NCBI GenBank assembly: GCA_022843465.1 | Contig: JALHNO010000003.1 | Coordinates: 120,945 to 184,944 of the forward strand | DNA length: 64,000 nt | Direction: 5' to 3' | Source of the DNA: Pseudomonadota bacterium | GTDB lineage: Bacteria; Pseudomonadota; Gammaproteobacteria; Xanthomonadales; Ahniellaceae | Shown: positions 25,980 to 35,177 of the stretch, piece after piece | Layout: every line of letters begins with the position of its first letter | Numbering within the stretch: the first letter of the stretch is position 1 | The notes under the pieces: generated by a model | Seen by the model: only the letters and a program-made list of their open reading frames with translations | Database searches by the model: none | Told to the model about the DNA's origin: nothing | Made by a program: the position numbers and the translations under genes

Positions 25980-26936
25980 ATGAGCGGCGCGCTGCTCCTG
26001 CTGCCGGCACTGGGCCGTGTGCATGCGGCGTCGCCAGCGCATCCTCTGTGGAGTGTGCTCGGTCGTGGCGACCGGATGGCCGGCAGTTCGAGCAGCCCTG
26101 AACTGGTACCGGCCTCCGCCTTCGAGGTCGTTCCGTCGGCGTTCTCCGCCGCAGCCGTCAGCCGGCTGGCCGAGGTGGGCGACGCCGGTTCCCATGTCTG
26201 GCTGCGCGCCGACCCGTGCTGGTTGCAGCCCGATATGAGCAGTCTGCGGATGATGGCCTGGGGCGATATGCGGCTGACGCCAGCAGACGCGGAAGATCTT
26301 CTGGGCGTGTTGCGGCCGCTGTTCGGTGATGCCGGATTCGAACTTTCGGTGCCGCATCCGGATCGCTGGTATCTGCGCCTGGCGCCGGGCTCGGAACCGC
26401 CGGCATTCTCAGCGCCGATGGCCGTGCTCGGTGATGACGTCGAGCGACATATTCCAGCGGGCAGTTCGGGGCTGCACTGGCGCCGCCTGCTCAACGAAAC
26501 CCAGATGAGTCTGCATCAGCATCGCGTCAATGTACGCCGTGCTGGCGCCGGCCTGGCGCCGGTGAACAGCGTCTGGTTCTGGGGTGGTGGCCGCTTGCCC
26601 AATCGCGTCCGTGCCACCAGAACACATTATTTCTCGGATGATCTGCTGATGCGCGGGCTGGCCGCACAGGCGAATCTCGGCTGCGAGGCGTCTCCTGCTG
26701 CGCTGGATCCCGCGGCCGACTATCGCGATGTCTGTGTCGATCTCAGAGCGCTATCAGCGTCCGCACTGTTCGCCGACTGGATCGAGCCGATGCTGAGCGC
26801 GGGTGCCCTCGGTACCAGGGACTGCATGCTGGCCTTCGACTGCGGTGCCGTCTTCGGCCTGCGCAGGGTGCAGCGCTGGCGGTTCTGGCGACGGCCCTTT
26901 CGGTTGCCGACTGCGACTGCGGATTCATCGCAGTGA
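25980..26936 (+). CDS. rpfE: RpfE-like protein
   Basis: 318 aa from ATG 25980. Called RpfE-like mainly from gene order (greA-rpfE-recJ-prfB) and from the NSVWFWGGGRLP motif with similarity to cofactor-independent phosphoglycerate mutase-like proteins. No catalytic function is established from the sequence; residues of a functional alkaline-phosphatase-type active site are not evident. Its stop overlaps the GTG start of recJ (GTGA), so it should be coupled to recJ translation; with recJ broken downstream, only this gene of the pair remains intact. Confidence 0.65.
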   Translation: MSGALLLLPALGRVHAASPAHPLWSVLGRGDRMAGSSSSPELVPASAFEVVPSAFSAAAVSRLAEVGDAGSHVWLRADPCWLQPDMSSLRMMAWGDMRLTPADAEDLLGVLRPLFGDAGFELSVPHPDRWYLRLAPGSEPPAFSAPMAVLGDDVERHIPAGSSGLHWRRLLNETQMSLHQHRVNVRRAGAGLAPVNSVWFWGGGRLPNRVRATRTHYFSDDLLMRGLAAQANLGCEASPAALDPAADYRDVCVDLRALSASALFADWIEPMLSAGALGTRDCMLAFDCGAVFGLRRVQRWRFWRRPFRLPTATADSSQ

Positions 26937-27640
26937 GTGTGCGCCCGATTGTTCGACGCGAGGTCGCGCCGGATCATCCCATGCTCGCCGCGGCTGGCGT
27001 CCATCCCATCCTGCGCCGGGTCTACGCCACCCGCGGCATCCAGTCCGCCGAGGAATTGGACCTGCGTCTGGGCAGCATGCACAGCCCGCAGGCGCTGGGT
27101 GGGCTCGACGCGGCCTGCACCCTGTTGATCGAGGCGCTGGATACAGGGCAGTCGATCCTGATCGTCGGAGATTTCGACTGTGACGGCGCCACCGGTACCG
27201 CGGTCGCGATGCGTGGCCTGCGCATGCTGGGTGCGGACCGGATTGCCTTTCGCATCCCTGATCGCTTCATCCACGGCTATGGCCTGAGTGCTGCGCTGGT
27301 GGCCGAGCTTGTGGGGGCGCCGCCGGATCTCCTGATCACGGTCGACAATGGCATTGCCTGTCTGGCCGGCGTCGCCGCCGCGAAGGCGCTCGGTTGCCGC
27401 GTGATCGTCACCGATCACCATCTGCCGGGCCCGCAATTGCCAGGCGCGGATGCGATCGTCAATCCGAATCTGGAGGCCGATTTGTTCCCCAGCAAGGCCC
27501 TGGCCGGCGTCGGCGTGATGTTCTACCTGCTGCTGGCTTTGCGCGCCCGCCTGCGCGCGCTGGGGCGCTTCCAGCAGGGCACGGCGGAGCCGGATTTTTC
27601 CTGCCTGCTGGACCTGGTTGCGGTCGGCACTGTTGCCGAT
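26933..27640 (+). pseudogene. recJ: recJ 5' fragment, cut by the island
   Basis: N-terminal 236 codons of single-stranded-DNA exonuclease RecJ, starting at GTG 26933. DHH-family motifs present: GDFDCDGAT (motif I), TVDNGI (II), VTDHH (III), then VAVGTVAD (IV), where the host sequence stops. After codon 236 the frame runs into island DNA for about 33 unrelated codons and ends at 27739, so a truncated protein with most of the DHH domain but no DHHA1 or OB domain could be made. The missing part is at 55833-56882. Joining both at the shared GAT restores one frame of about 584 codons. Confidence 0.95.
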
Positions 27641-27656
27641 TTAGGTGCGGGTGCCC

Positions 27657-27672
27657 ACTGGACACTTTCTCG
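27657..27672. repeat. Left end inverted repeat of the island
   Basis: ACTGGACACTTTCTCG; matches the complement of 55798-55813 at 14 of 16 positions, including an unbroken 10-base CACTTTCTCG. It starts 16 bases inside the left boundary. Probable recombinase-binding site. Confidence 0.75.
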
Positions 27673-27798
27673 AAGGTTTTCCTCGAGGGCAATATGCCTT
27701 CGTTCTTCTCCTCCAGGCAAAGCTCTTGCACTTGCGTGAATGTTTATTTCATAGGATGCTTGTGGAACTAAAAATAATATAGACATCAACCTGTTGCG

Positions 27799-29046
27799 AT
27801 GAATGTAGACCAGTTGCAGCAGAATAATGTGTCCCTGCTGGCCTATAAGGTCTCGGCGTTCCTGGATACATCCAACGTCCCCCGGCATGTTGTGACTAGT
27901 CGGCAGACGGGGGCTCCCGGGGTTGCTGCTTCGTTGTACGAGTCGTATCTCGCTCTGAGGTCCGATTCGGCCAAGTCCCGATCCGCAATGCTCTACGCTC
28001 TGGCGAGCCTCTACTCGTGGGCTGAGTTCACCGAGCTTGAGTTCGATCTGGACGCCCGGCTGATCGGCGGTCTGGGATTGTCAGCGACAGAAGTGACAGC
28101 ATTCTCTGCGTGGCTTCGGGTGCGGCTCTCGGGCAGCAAGAGAGCAGTCCTTCCAGCGACCGCGAGGGGCAACTACAACCAGATCTTGCACTTCTGTCGG
28201 CAAGCTTGCGTCCACTTCATCACTCAGTACGGACCTGTCTCTGACCTATCGGTCGATCGTGTTCGCCAAATTGAGCTTCTGGTGCGAGCTCAGGAGAGGG
28301 TATGGCAAAAGGCGAGGGTCAAGAATCGCAACCAACGCGTTGCTCCTGACCTCACCGATGATGAACTTCGTCGCATAGAAACCTATCTGCTACCAGCGAA
28401 CCGCGCAGCGGAAGTGGGTGAGGCTATCGCGCACCGTGACTATCTGATCTGGAGACTCACGATTGAGTTCGGCTTGCGAATTGGCGAAATCTTGAGTCTG
28501 AGAATTCAGGATTGTCCATCAGCAGGCCGAGACTTCCTCAGCATTGTCCGCATCGAAGAGCGGGAAGGCGACGCTACTGATCCCAGAGGCGCCAATGCGC
28601 CCCGTCCAAAAACGCTCAGCCGAGACCTTCGTTCGCTCTGGCAGCACTCGAACGCTTTCAAGCAGATTGGTCTGTATGCGACTCGGTTCCGCCGAGCGCG
28701 CGTTCATGAACACGGCCGCTATGTATTCCGTTGGTTGCTTCCTCATCCGTTCCTGCTGGTTGGTGCAAAGGGGATGCCGCTTTCGGTAAGCACAACGAAC
28801 GATGTCGCGAGCGCGATCAAGCGCGCAACCGGCATCGATTTTCACTGGCATCTCGGTAGACACGCGTTCTTCAATCGAATGTATCTGAATGCCAAGTCGA
28901 ATCAGGAACTCCAGGACTTGGTCTACTGGGGTGGATGGGAGAGCGATAAGAGTCTGCTGATCTACTCGCGTCGCGCTCGCGCTGACCGTGCGCGAGGAGT
29001 AATGAAATCTGAGAACGAGAAGTGCGCATGGATGGCACTGAGCTGA
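27799..29046 (+). CDS. Tyrosine recombinase A of the island trio
   Basis: 415 aa site-specific recombinase. The C-terminal catalytic domain shows Arg in FGLRIGEILSL (R227), HLGRH (H351, R354), a Trp in place of the usual second His (GGW) and the nucleophile Tyr in LLIYSRR (Y389). The first 200 residues form the core-binding region. It is the first gene inside the left end and reads into the island. The next gene starts before its stop, so the three recombinases form one operon. Comparable to the smaller recombinase of Tn554-type or RIT (recombinase-in-trio) elements; assignment to either is inference. Confidence 0.88.
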   Translation: MNVDQLQQNNVSLLAYKVSAFLDTSNVPRHVVTSRQTGAPGVAASLYESYLALRSDSAKSRSAMLYALASLYSWAEFTELEFDLDARLIGGLGLSATEVTAFSAWLRVRLSGSKRAVLPATARGNYNQILHFCRQACVHFITQYGPVSDLSVDRVRQIELLVRAQERVWQKARVKNRNQRVAPDLTDDELRRIETYLLPANRAAEVGEAIAHRDYLIWRLTIEFGLRIGEILSLRIQDCPSAGRDFLSIVRIEEREGDATDPRGANAPRPKTLSRDLRSLWQHSNAFKQIGLYATRFRRARVHEHGRYVFRWLLPHPFLLVGAKGMPLSVSTTNDVASAIKRATGIDFHWHLGRHAFFNRMYLNAKSNQELQDLVYWGGWESDKSLLIYSRRARADRARGVMKSENEKCAWMALS

Positions 29047-30620
29047 TTCTCGATCCCTCAACAGGTCTCTGGATGCGCGGTGACGGCGCCAAGTACCTGC
29101 GAAATGAGTTTGACCCAGACAATCCCGTCTGGATCGACGTCACGTCGGACGTGTGGACGTATAGCTTCGGGGGTGCTGGGCGTCGGCTTGACTGGAGCAA
29201 GGGTGCCCTACCGACCTCATTGGTCGTCGACCTGCAGGTGTTGGCGCTCGACTACCTACGAACAAGGGCACCGACTTGGTCACTGAACCTGCAACGGCTA
29301 CTACCGGCGCTCGCAAAGAACGCCGCCGCGCATGGAATTGATCTTGCGAGCGGATTGGGAGCCATTTCGGTCAAGGAGTGGGTGCTGATCTGGCAGGGCT
29401 TGAATTTCGAGTCCAGGACAATGGTCCGTGCGTTTTATCGGGCCATGAGCGATCTGTCGATGCAAGGTGCTCGCAACGAGATTGCGCTTGAACTAGAGGA
29501 TTGGGTTGCCTGGCCTCAGCCGGCCGGCATGCGTGACGTCCTTGGTTGGCACAAAGAGAGAGGGGCGCTCACCTCTGCGGAGGCCGAACTTGTCAGGCGT
29601 ATTTTCGCCACATCTCGGCCGCACGAAACCGCAACCTTGGCGATGACCCGAGTGTGGGGTTGGATGCTTTTCGAAACCTATAAGCGCCCATCGCAGTTAC
29701 TAGGGATGGCGAAGGACGCGCTACTTGAGGTTCAAGGGCAGCGGCCACAGTTCTTCCTTCGAGTCCCGAAGGTAAAAGCCCAAACGGGCGACAATGCTGC
29801 CCTGTGGCCGATCAGCGGCGCGCTGGCGAGCGCGATTCGACACGTTTCCGCACTCCCTGTCATTCGCGAGCTTCAAGACTTTTTCAATCGTCTGGTCGTT
29901 CTTCCGGGGAGGAAGCGAATCGAAGGTGCCAACGGGAGGACCTGGGACGAAGCAGAGTATGGGCTAAGCGTACCTATGGACTGGCACCTTCACGGGCGGG
30001 TGCCAACAACGAGAATGATCCGAGCGATCGACGCCCTTTTCGAGGCGGAGCCTCTAATGAGCCCACGGACGGGTCGCCCGCTGCGTCTGGGCGCGAAGCG
30101 AATTCGCCATACCGGCGGCACAAAGCTCGCCATGCAGGGAACGCCACTCGAAGACATTCAAACAATCTTTGAGCACGACGATCCATCGTCCGCGCAGGCT
30201 TACATCGATGCGGTTGCTTCGGAGCTCATTCCTGCGGTGGAGCGATCGGATCGTGCCCTTGGCGGTTTGTTCGCCGGGCTCAACGAGGCGTTCTTCCGCG
30301 GCAAGCTGGTTGACAAGGTCGGGGAAAGGCCGGTGTTCGTGCCAGATTTCAAAGGCACTCCCGCACTCGTTGGATCTTGTGGCCGTAATTCCGCATGCCC
30401 AACGCACCCCTTCTGGGCGTGCTACGGGGGATGTCCGAACTTCCAAGCCTGGCGTCAGGCAGACCATAGCCATTCGCTCACTTTCGTTGAGCGTGAGCAT
30501 GCGCGATGGAGTGCCGCGGAGGCTGGAAAGGAACGGAGCAAATTGGGCAAGGATTTTGAGCAGACGTTCGCGGGAATCATTGAAGTAATTCACGCAATTG
30601 AAACCGAGAGAAAATCATGA
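29028..30620 (+). CDS. Tyrosine recombinase B of the island trio
   Basis: About 530 aa; ATG 29028 lies inside the end of gene A (overlap 19 bases), with GTG 29022 as alternative. The catalytic region keeps KRIRHTGG (R360, H361) and a Tyr in AQAYIDAV (Y392), while the first Arg box is degenerate (TYKRPSQLL). The C-terminus after the catalytic domain is Cys-rich (CPTHPFWACYGGCPNF), a feature of the large recombinases of multi-recombinase elements. It probably acts in a complex with the proteins on either side. Confidence 0.85.
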   Translation: MDGTELILDPSTGLWMRGDGAKYLRNEFDPDNPVWIDVTSDVWTYSFGGAGRRLDWSKGALPTSLVVDLQVLALDYLRTRAPTWSLNLQRLLPALAKNAAAHGIDLASGLGAISVKEWVLIWQGLNFESRTMVRAFYRAMSDLSMQGARNEIALELEDWVAWPQPAGMRDVLGWHKERGALTSAEAELVRRIFATSRPHETATLAMTRVWGWMLFETYKRPSQLLGMAKDALLEVQGQRPQFFLRVPKVKAQTGDNAALWPISGALASAIRHVSALPVIRELQDFFNRLVVLPGRKRIEGANGRTWDEAEYGLSVPMDWHLHGRVPTTRMIRAIDALFEAEPLMSPRTGRPLRLGAKRIRHTGGTKLAMQGTPLEDIQTIFEHDDPSSAQAYIDAVASELIPAVERSDRALGGLFAGLNEAFFRGKLVDKVGERPVFVPDFKGTPALVGSCGRNSACPTHPFWACYGGCPNFQAWRQADHSHSLTFVEREHARWSAAEAGKERSKLGKDFEQTFAGIIEVIHAIETERKS

Positions 30621-32731
30621 GCGCTGTGGACCTGAGGGCGTGGATCGCTGAGCACTCTCCTGGCTCGGCGCTTATCGATCTCGTTGATCAGTTACTGAAA
30701 GCGCTTCCGATCGCATCAGAGTTTCAACGCGATCGATGGAATATCGTCGGGTGGAAGATGCGCCCTGGAAACGGGCGAGCTTTGTATCTGTACTTCGACA
30801 AGATCTCTAACAGCGACCTCCGTGTTGTGAGCAAGATCTGGGTCTTACACGGCCGGCACGCGGGCAACGTGGCGCATGGTGCGGCATTCGGAAGAGTTGA
30901 TGCGCTCACGTTCTTGGATCGCGTCGTCGGAAACAAGCCGCTTCGCAAGTTGAACAATGCTGACTTTCTGAAAGCAGAGAAGCTCCTACGAACCAAGCGA
31001 AGCGAAGCCGGCGCCTACGGCCTTTCGAAAACGCTTGGAGCCTTCTCCGCCTGGCTCAACCTGCGTACGGGGCTAAGACTGAGCTATGTCAGCCGAATCA
31101 AGAAGCGGAATCGTCACGGGCGTGGCGCCAACGACATTGGGCGACGCGAGAAACTAATTCCAGACCAGGTTATTCGCGACTTGATTGGTGCCAACAAGCG
31201 CGACGACATCTCTCAGTACGATCGCTTCTTCCTGCAGATCCTCGTGTTGGATGTGGGAGCAGGTTTTCGGGTTGGTGAGCTGGCCCATCTGCCAGCGGAG
31301 TGTTTGCTGGAGGAAAACGGCGCGCTACAGATTCTGTATCTCCCCGAGAAGCGCGGAAAGCCGGTACCGAAGGTTGTTCCGCCATCGCTCGCGCCTGCGG
31401 TGCGACAAGCCGTGGAGAACCTACAGTTGTGGACCGCCGACGCCCGGGCAACGGCCGAGGCCTGGCGCCGGAAGCGACCACTCGACTGGCGAGCGATCTC
31501 AGATAACGAAGAGGCCGCCTGCTATTTCGTCGGAAAGTTCGCTCACGAGTGGACAGCCGATCCGAACAACCAACTCGCCACCGCTAGCGGCGCCTATCAT
31601 CGATACAAGCGCAAGTACTTCGATGTTGTCGGGATGCTCCAGGAGTGCGACGGGAACTTGTCGGAGCTGGCTCGGCGATTAGATGTGACTTGGATGGCGC
31701 TGCAACGCATGTTGCGCGAGCAACAAAGCGCGATGGACGGGAGGCCTATTGCGCTGATGGCAAACGGCCAGTTGATGGCACGGTTTGTAGGAGACCGCCG
31801 AGCGATCAACGAGAAGCGCATTAAGCTTCATACCGGTACCACGGTGTACCGAAGATACGCATCCGTGAGATCGATCGTGAAGGAGGCCCAATCGTTTCAG
31901 ATGCGAGGCGAAACCTTTCCACAGCCTACGCACTCGGCCGAAATGGAGGCCGCATATCGACGATCTTTCACGCTGGTTCGAGATGTCAATGGAAAGTCGA
32001 TCCTTGAGGCTCATGAGGCGTTGCTACTGAAGCATAGGCCTGGAAAGGAAGATGATTTCCTGGCCATCACCGCGAACGACCTGGCAAAGTGGCTATACAA
32101 AAAGGGGCAAGGGAGCGTATTCGAGCGCTTGGGGATCATCGACCCAAGGACCAATGCGATAGCCAAGTTTACGTGGCACGACGTGCGTCACTGGCTAGAC
32201 ACGCAGTTCGAGCGTGGCGGACTGACGCAGCAACAGATTGCGCTCATCTTCGGTCGTAAGGACGTTAGGCAGAATTCCGTCTATGACCAAACGTCGAGTC
32301 GCGAGCGCGCGAGCCGTCTTCAGGATGCGGTCCGCAACGGACAACTTGTCGGACTGATATCCGACACGTATTCGCGCCTCGCCGACATATCCAGAGATGA
32401 GGCCGAACAGTACTTGGAGGCGGCGATGCGCATGGTCAACATCATGCCGCATGGTCTTTGCACATTGAACTGGGCGATGAGTCCGTGCCCACACTTTCTT
32501 AGCTGCTTCACATGTGGCGGCGACCAAAAGGACGAGGGGCCGTGCGAGCACCTCCTTGTCGACGGCAACGATCGCAGCCAGGTTGAAGAGGTGCGGCGAC
32601 TGCGCAGGGAGGCGCAGACCGCATTGGGCGTTGTGCCAAGAGAATCACCGATGTTCGATCACTATCTTCGCGTGTTCACGAATACATCGCTGAAGCTCGA
32701 GCGCCTTGGCGTGGGGGTGGGCAATGACTAA
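30617..32731 (+). CDS. Tyrosine recombinase C of the island trio
   Basis: 704 aa, the largest of the three, overlapping B by four bases (ATGA). Catalytic residues: Arg in GFRVGELAHL (R218), WHDVRHW (H521, R524) and Tyr in SVYDQTS (Y556). A Cys-rich tail (CPHFLSCFTCGG) follows the catalytic domain, as in B. A helix-turn-helix-like segment is visible between the two halves of the catalytic domain (LARRLDVTWMALQRML), suggesting an insertion. Confidence 0.85.
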   Translation: MSAVDLRAWIAEHSPGSALIDLVDQLLKALPIASEFQRDRWNIVGWKMRPGNGRALYLYFDKISNSDLRVVSKIWVLHGRHAGNVAHGAAFGRVDALTFLDRVVGNKPLRKLNNADFLKAEKLLRTKRSEAGAYGLSKTLGAFSAWLNLRTGLRLSYVSRIKKRNRHGRGANDIGRREKLIPDQVIRDLIGANKRDDISQYDRFFLQILVLDVGAGFRVGELAHLPAECLLEENGALQILYLPEKRGKPVPKVVPPSLAPAVRQAVENLQLWTADARATAEAWRRKRPLDWRAISDNEEAACYFVGKFAHEWTADPNNQLATASGAYHRYKRKYFDVVGMLQECDGNLSELARRLDVTWMALQRMLREQQSAMDGRPIALMANGQLMARFVGDRRAINEKRIKLHTGTTVYRRYASVRSIVKEAQSFQMRGETFPQPTHSAEMEAAYRRSFTLVRDVNGKSILEAHEALLLKHRPGKEDDFLAITANDLAKWLYKKGQGSVFERLGIIDPRTNAIAKFTWHDVRHWLDTQFERGGLTQQQIALIFGRKDVRQNSVYDQTSSRERASRLQDAVRNGQLVGLISDTYSRLADISRDEAEQYLEAAMRMVNIMPHGLCTLNWAMSPCPHFLSCFTCGGDQKDEGPCEHLLVDGNDRSQVEEVRRLRREAQTALGVVPRESPMFDHYLRVFTNTSLKLERLGVGVGND

Positions 32732-33224
32732 GCAGCTGCGTGGTGATGCCCTGGCGAGTAGGATCAAAGAAGCTATCGCGGAGTTGGCGTCAGAGGCCGC
32801 TAAGGAAGGCCGGCCGTTCGTCTTCAACGCAAGCAAGCTGGCCGAGCTCGTGCCGGCGTCACGGACAACGCTACGCCGGTACGACGGCGTCGTAACCTCG
32901 GAGCTCCAGGCACTGCGCGCCGGACGGCGCACGAGCTCAGGCTTGGCGGCGACGGCGAGCCTGCACGAAGAGGTCAGCCGGCTCCGAGCTAAGCAGGAGG
33001 TCCTTGAGCGTGAACTCAGTGCGCTGCGAAGGCATCACGTTGAGATCTATCGCCAGTTTCAGACGCACTCGGTCGACGTCGCTCCACTGATTCGGCCCGT
33101 TTTGGAAGCTGAGTGCGTCAGTTCTGGGCGTTGCTTGTTCTGTGGCGCTGACTGGAAGCCCGGGGACTCGCCCAAGAGCAACGTCGTGCGTATGCGTGGC
33201 AAGCGGAAGGAGCACGGCGAATGA
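32724..33224 (+). CDS. TnpC-like accessory protein (DUF6262 type)
   Basis: About 166 aa from ATG 32724, overlapping recombinase C by eight bases. The N-terminal part resembles a helix-turn-helix (FNASKLAELVPASRTTLRRY), followed by a coiled coil (LHEEVSRLRAKQEVLERELS) and a short Cys pair (CLFC). Small HTH-coiled-coil proteins occupy this position after the recombinases in Tn554-like elements, where TnpC influences insertion orientation and efficiency. The family name is inferred from architecture and position. Confidence 0.65.
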   Translation: MTKQLRGDALASRIKEAIAELASEAAKEGRPFVFNASKLAELVPASRTTLRRYDGVVTSELQALRAGRRTSSGLAATASLHEEVSRLRAKQEVLERELSALRRHHVEIYRQFQTHSVDVAPLIRPVLEAECVSSGRCLFCGADWKPGDSPKSNVVRMRGKRKEHGE

Positions 33225-35032
33225 GTACCGTAGATCCTGTCGACAGCCGGTCTGGCCGAGGGGCGACGCGGATCTCGCTGGTCCAGCGTTCAAGGGATCG
33301 GACAGTTGAGATCAGCGCACTCGCTGAGGGGTTCACGTCGTTCCAGGCGTCGCTGCTGGCAGGGAGGCTCACGGCAACAGACCGAGGACTTGCGGCCGTG
33401 GTGGCACCACGACTGTCGGATCTCGACACGCCGCATTTGTTGCCAGACATCGCCTGCGCGGCGAGTCACATAGCAGATGCAGTTGAGAGAGAACGACCAA
33501 TTGCCATCGTGACAGACCATGATGCCGATGGTGCCACTTCCCACGCGATCATTCGGCTTTGCTTGGTGAGCTGGGGAGTGAACGCTTCGCGGCTGTCAGG
33601 CTTCATCTCCCACCGCATGAAGGAAGGCTACGGTGTTAGTCACGCACTCGTTGAGCGCCTCCTTCCCGAACTGCAGCCCGGGACGTGCGTAATCACGGCG
33701 GACCAAGGGAGCTCAGACGAGCAACGCATCGCCCTTTTGCGGGCGGCCGGGCACGTAATTGTTGTGACGGACCACCATGGGGTCCCCGACGAAGGGCCTC
33801 CGGCATCGGCACACGCAGTCGTCAATCCCGTTCGTCGCGATAGCCAATTCCCTGATAAGTCAATCGCAGGGTGTCACACAGCGCTTCTGGTGATGGCAGC
33901 AGTCCGTGATCAGTTGATCGCGCGCGGCTGTTTGGCCAAGACGGCGATGCGGGCGTCAGACTTCCTCGATCTCTGTGCGGTCGGGACCGTGGCAGATGCG
34001 TCCACGCTTGGTGGGTCTCTCAACAATCGCGCCATCGTCAGGCATGGACTAAAGTTGATGAACGGCCAGCCGAGGGCATGCTGGCGTGCGTTCCGCCGAC
34101 TCTTGAACAAGCAAGATCACTTTGTGAGCAGTGATATCGCGTTCCAAATGGCCCCGAGGATCAATGCCAGAGGGCGTTTGGGCGACGCGATGCTCAGTGT
34201 CGACTTTCTCACTTCGTCGGATGAGGAAACGGCGTTTTCGATTCTTCAAGAGCTGGACGAGAACAATCGTCAGCGTCGCGGGATTGAGCGAGAGAACACC
34301 CAAGTGGCAATGGTGGCTGCTGAGCTTGCGGTTGCGGAAGGTCGTGTGGGGCTTTGTCTATGGCTAGGAGATCAAGGGCACGCCGGTGTTCACGGAATCT
34401 GTGCAAGCCGAATCGTTGAGCGGTTCGGTCGCCCAACGATCTGCCTTTCGCCTGTCTCCAGTGCTCCCGAATACGTTACAGGGTCAATCCGAAGTACAGA
34501 GCGCGTTCACGTTCGAAACGTTCTGAGCGCAATTCAAGCCAAGCATCCGAACCTACTGGTTGGGGCAGGCGGGCATGCGGGCGCCGGCGGTTTGCGTGTT
34601 CGGCGAGTGGACGTGCCCGATCTAGTAGAAGCGTGGGACCGTTTCGTCAGAGAGATATACGCCGATGGCCGTCCCGAGCCAAGACTCTTGGTCGATGGGG
34701 ACATTGAACGCCCATCTAATGAGCACGTAGAACAGATTCAAGCGCTGGAGCCGTTTGGTCGTGGATTCGAAGCTCCGGTGTTCTGCGGGATCTGGGCGGT
34801 CAATGCTGTGAGAGCCATTGGCGACGGGACTCATCTGAAGCTCGAGCTGTCTCGAGGTCCTGATCTCTATGACGCGGTCTGGTTTGGAGCCAAAGGCGCT
34901 AAAGACCCGCTCCCTGTCGTCGTTGGTCAAGCGATCGAGGCCGCCTATACCGTCGAGTCGAATGTCTACAAAGGGGCTCGGCGTCTTCAATTGCAAATCC
35001 GAATGGTGCGGACTCCGCATAGGGACCCATAA
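33221..35032 (+). CDS. Island-encoded RecJ-like single-strand exonuclease
   Basis: 603 aa, complete RecJ architecture. DHH motifs: TDHDADGAT (D99-G104), TADQGSSD in place of the host TVDNGI (Asn to Gln change), VTDHHG, and AVGTVAD (residues 255-259). The linker has APRINARGRLGDA as in RecJ. The DHHA1 domain has HAGVHGICASRIV and GGHAGAGGLRV, followed by an OB-like C-terminal part. It overlaps the TnpC-like gene by four bases and so belongs to the recombinase operon. It is clearly not a copy of the host gene: sequence and codons differ throughout. The expected role is 5'-3' ssDNA exonuclease; replacing the broken host RecJ is my inference. Confidence 0.88.
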   Translation: MSTVDPVDSRSGRGATRISLVQRSRDRTVEISALAEGFTSFQASLLAGRLTATDRGLAAVVAPRLSDLDTPHLLPDIACAASHIADAVERERPIAIVTDHDADGATSHAIIRLCLVSWGVNASRLSGFISHRMKEGYGVSHALVERLLPELQPGTCVITADQGSSDEQRIALLRAAGHVIVVTDHHGVPDEGPPASAHAVVNPVRRDSQFPDKSIAGCHTALLVMAAVRDQLIARGCLAKTAMRASDFLDLCAVGTVADASTLGGSLNNRAIVRHGLKLMNGQPRACWRAFRRLLNKQDHFVSSDIAFQMAPRINARGRLGDAMLSVDFLTSSDEETAFSILQELDENNRQRRGIERENTQVAMVAAELAVAEGRVGLCLWLGDQGHAGVHGICASRIVERFGRPTICLSPVSSAPEYVTGSIRSTERVHVRNVLSAIQAKHPNLLVGAGGHAGAGGLRVRRVDVPDLVEAWDRFVREIYADGRPEPRLLVDGDIERPSNEHVEQIQALEPFGRGFEAPVFCGIWAVNAVRAIGDGTHLKLELSRGPDLYDAVWFGAKGAKDPLPVVVGQAIEAAYTVESNVYKGARRLQLQIRMVRTPHRDP

Positions 35033-35177
35033 CCTCTGTCTCGAATGGTGAGACTAGCCCGCTGGAAGATGGCAACCAGAAGCCATTGCCAAGGGCGCAA
35101 GGGTGAATACATATGCGAGCTGTTCCGTTCATTGGGATGGTACAGCTAGTCTGCCGAGACCTGAGGTGGAGTTGAGA

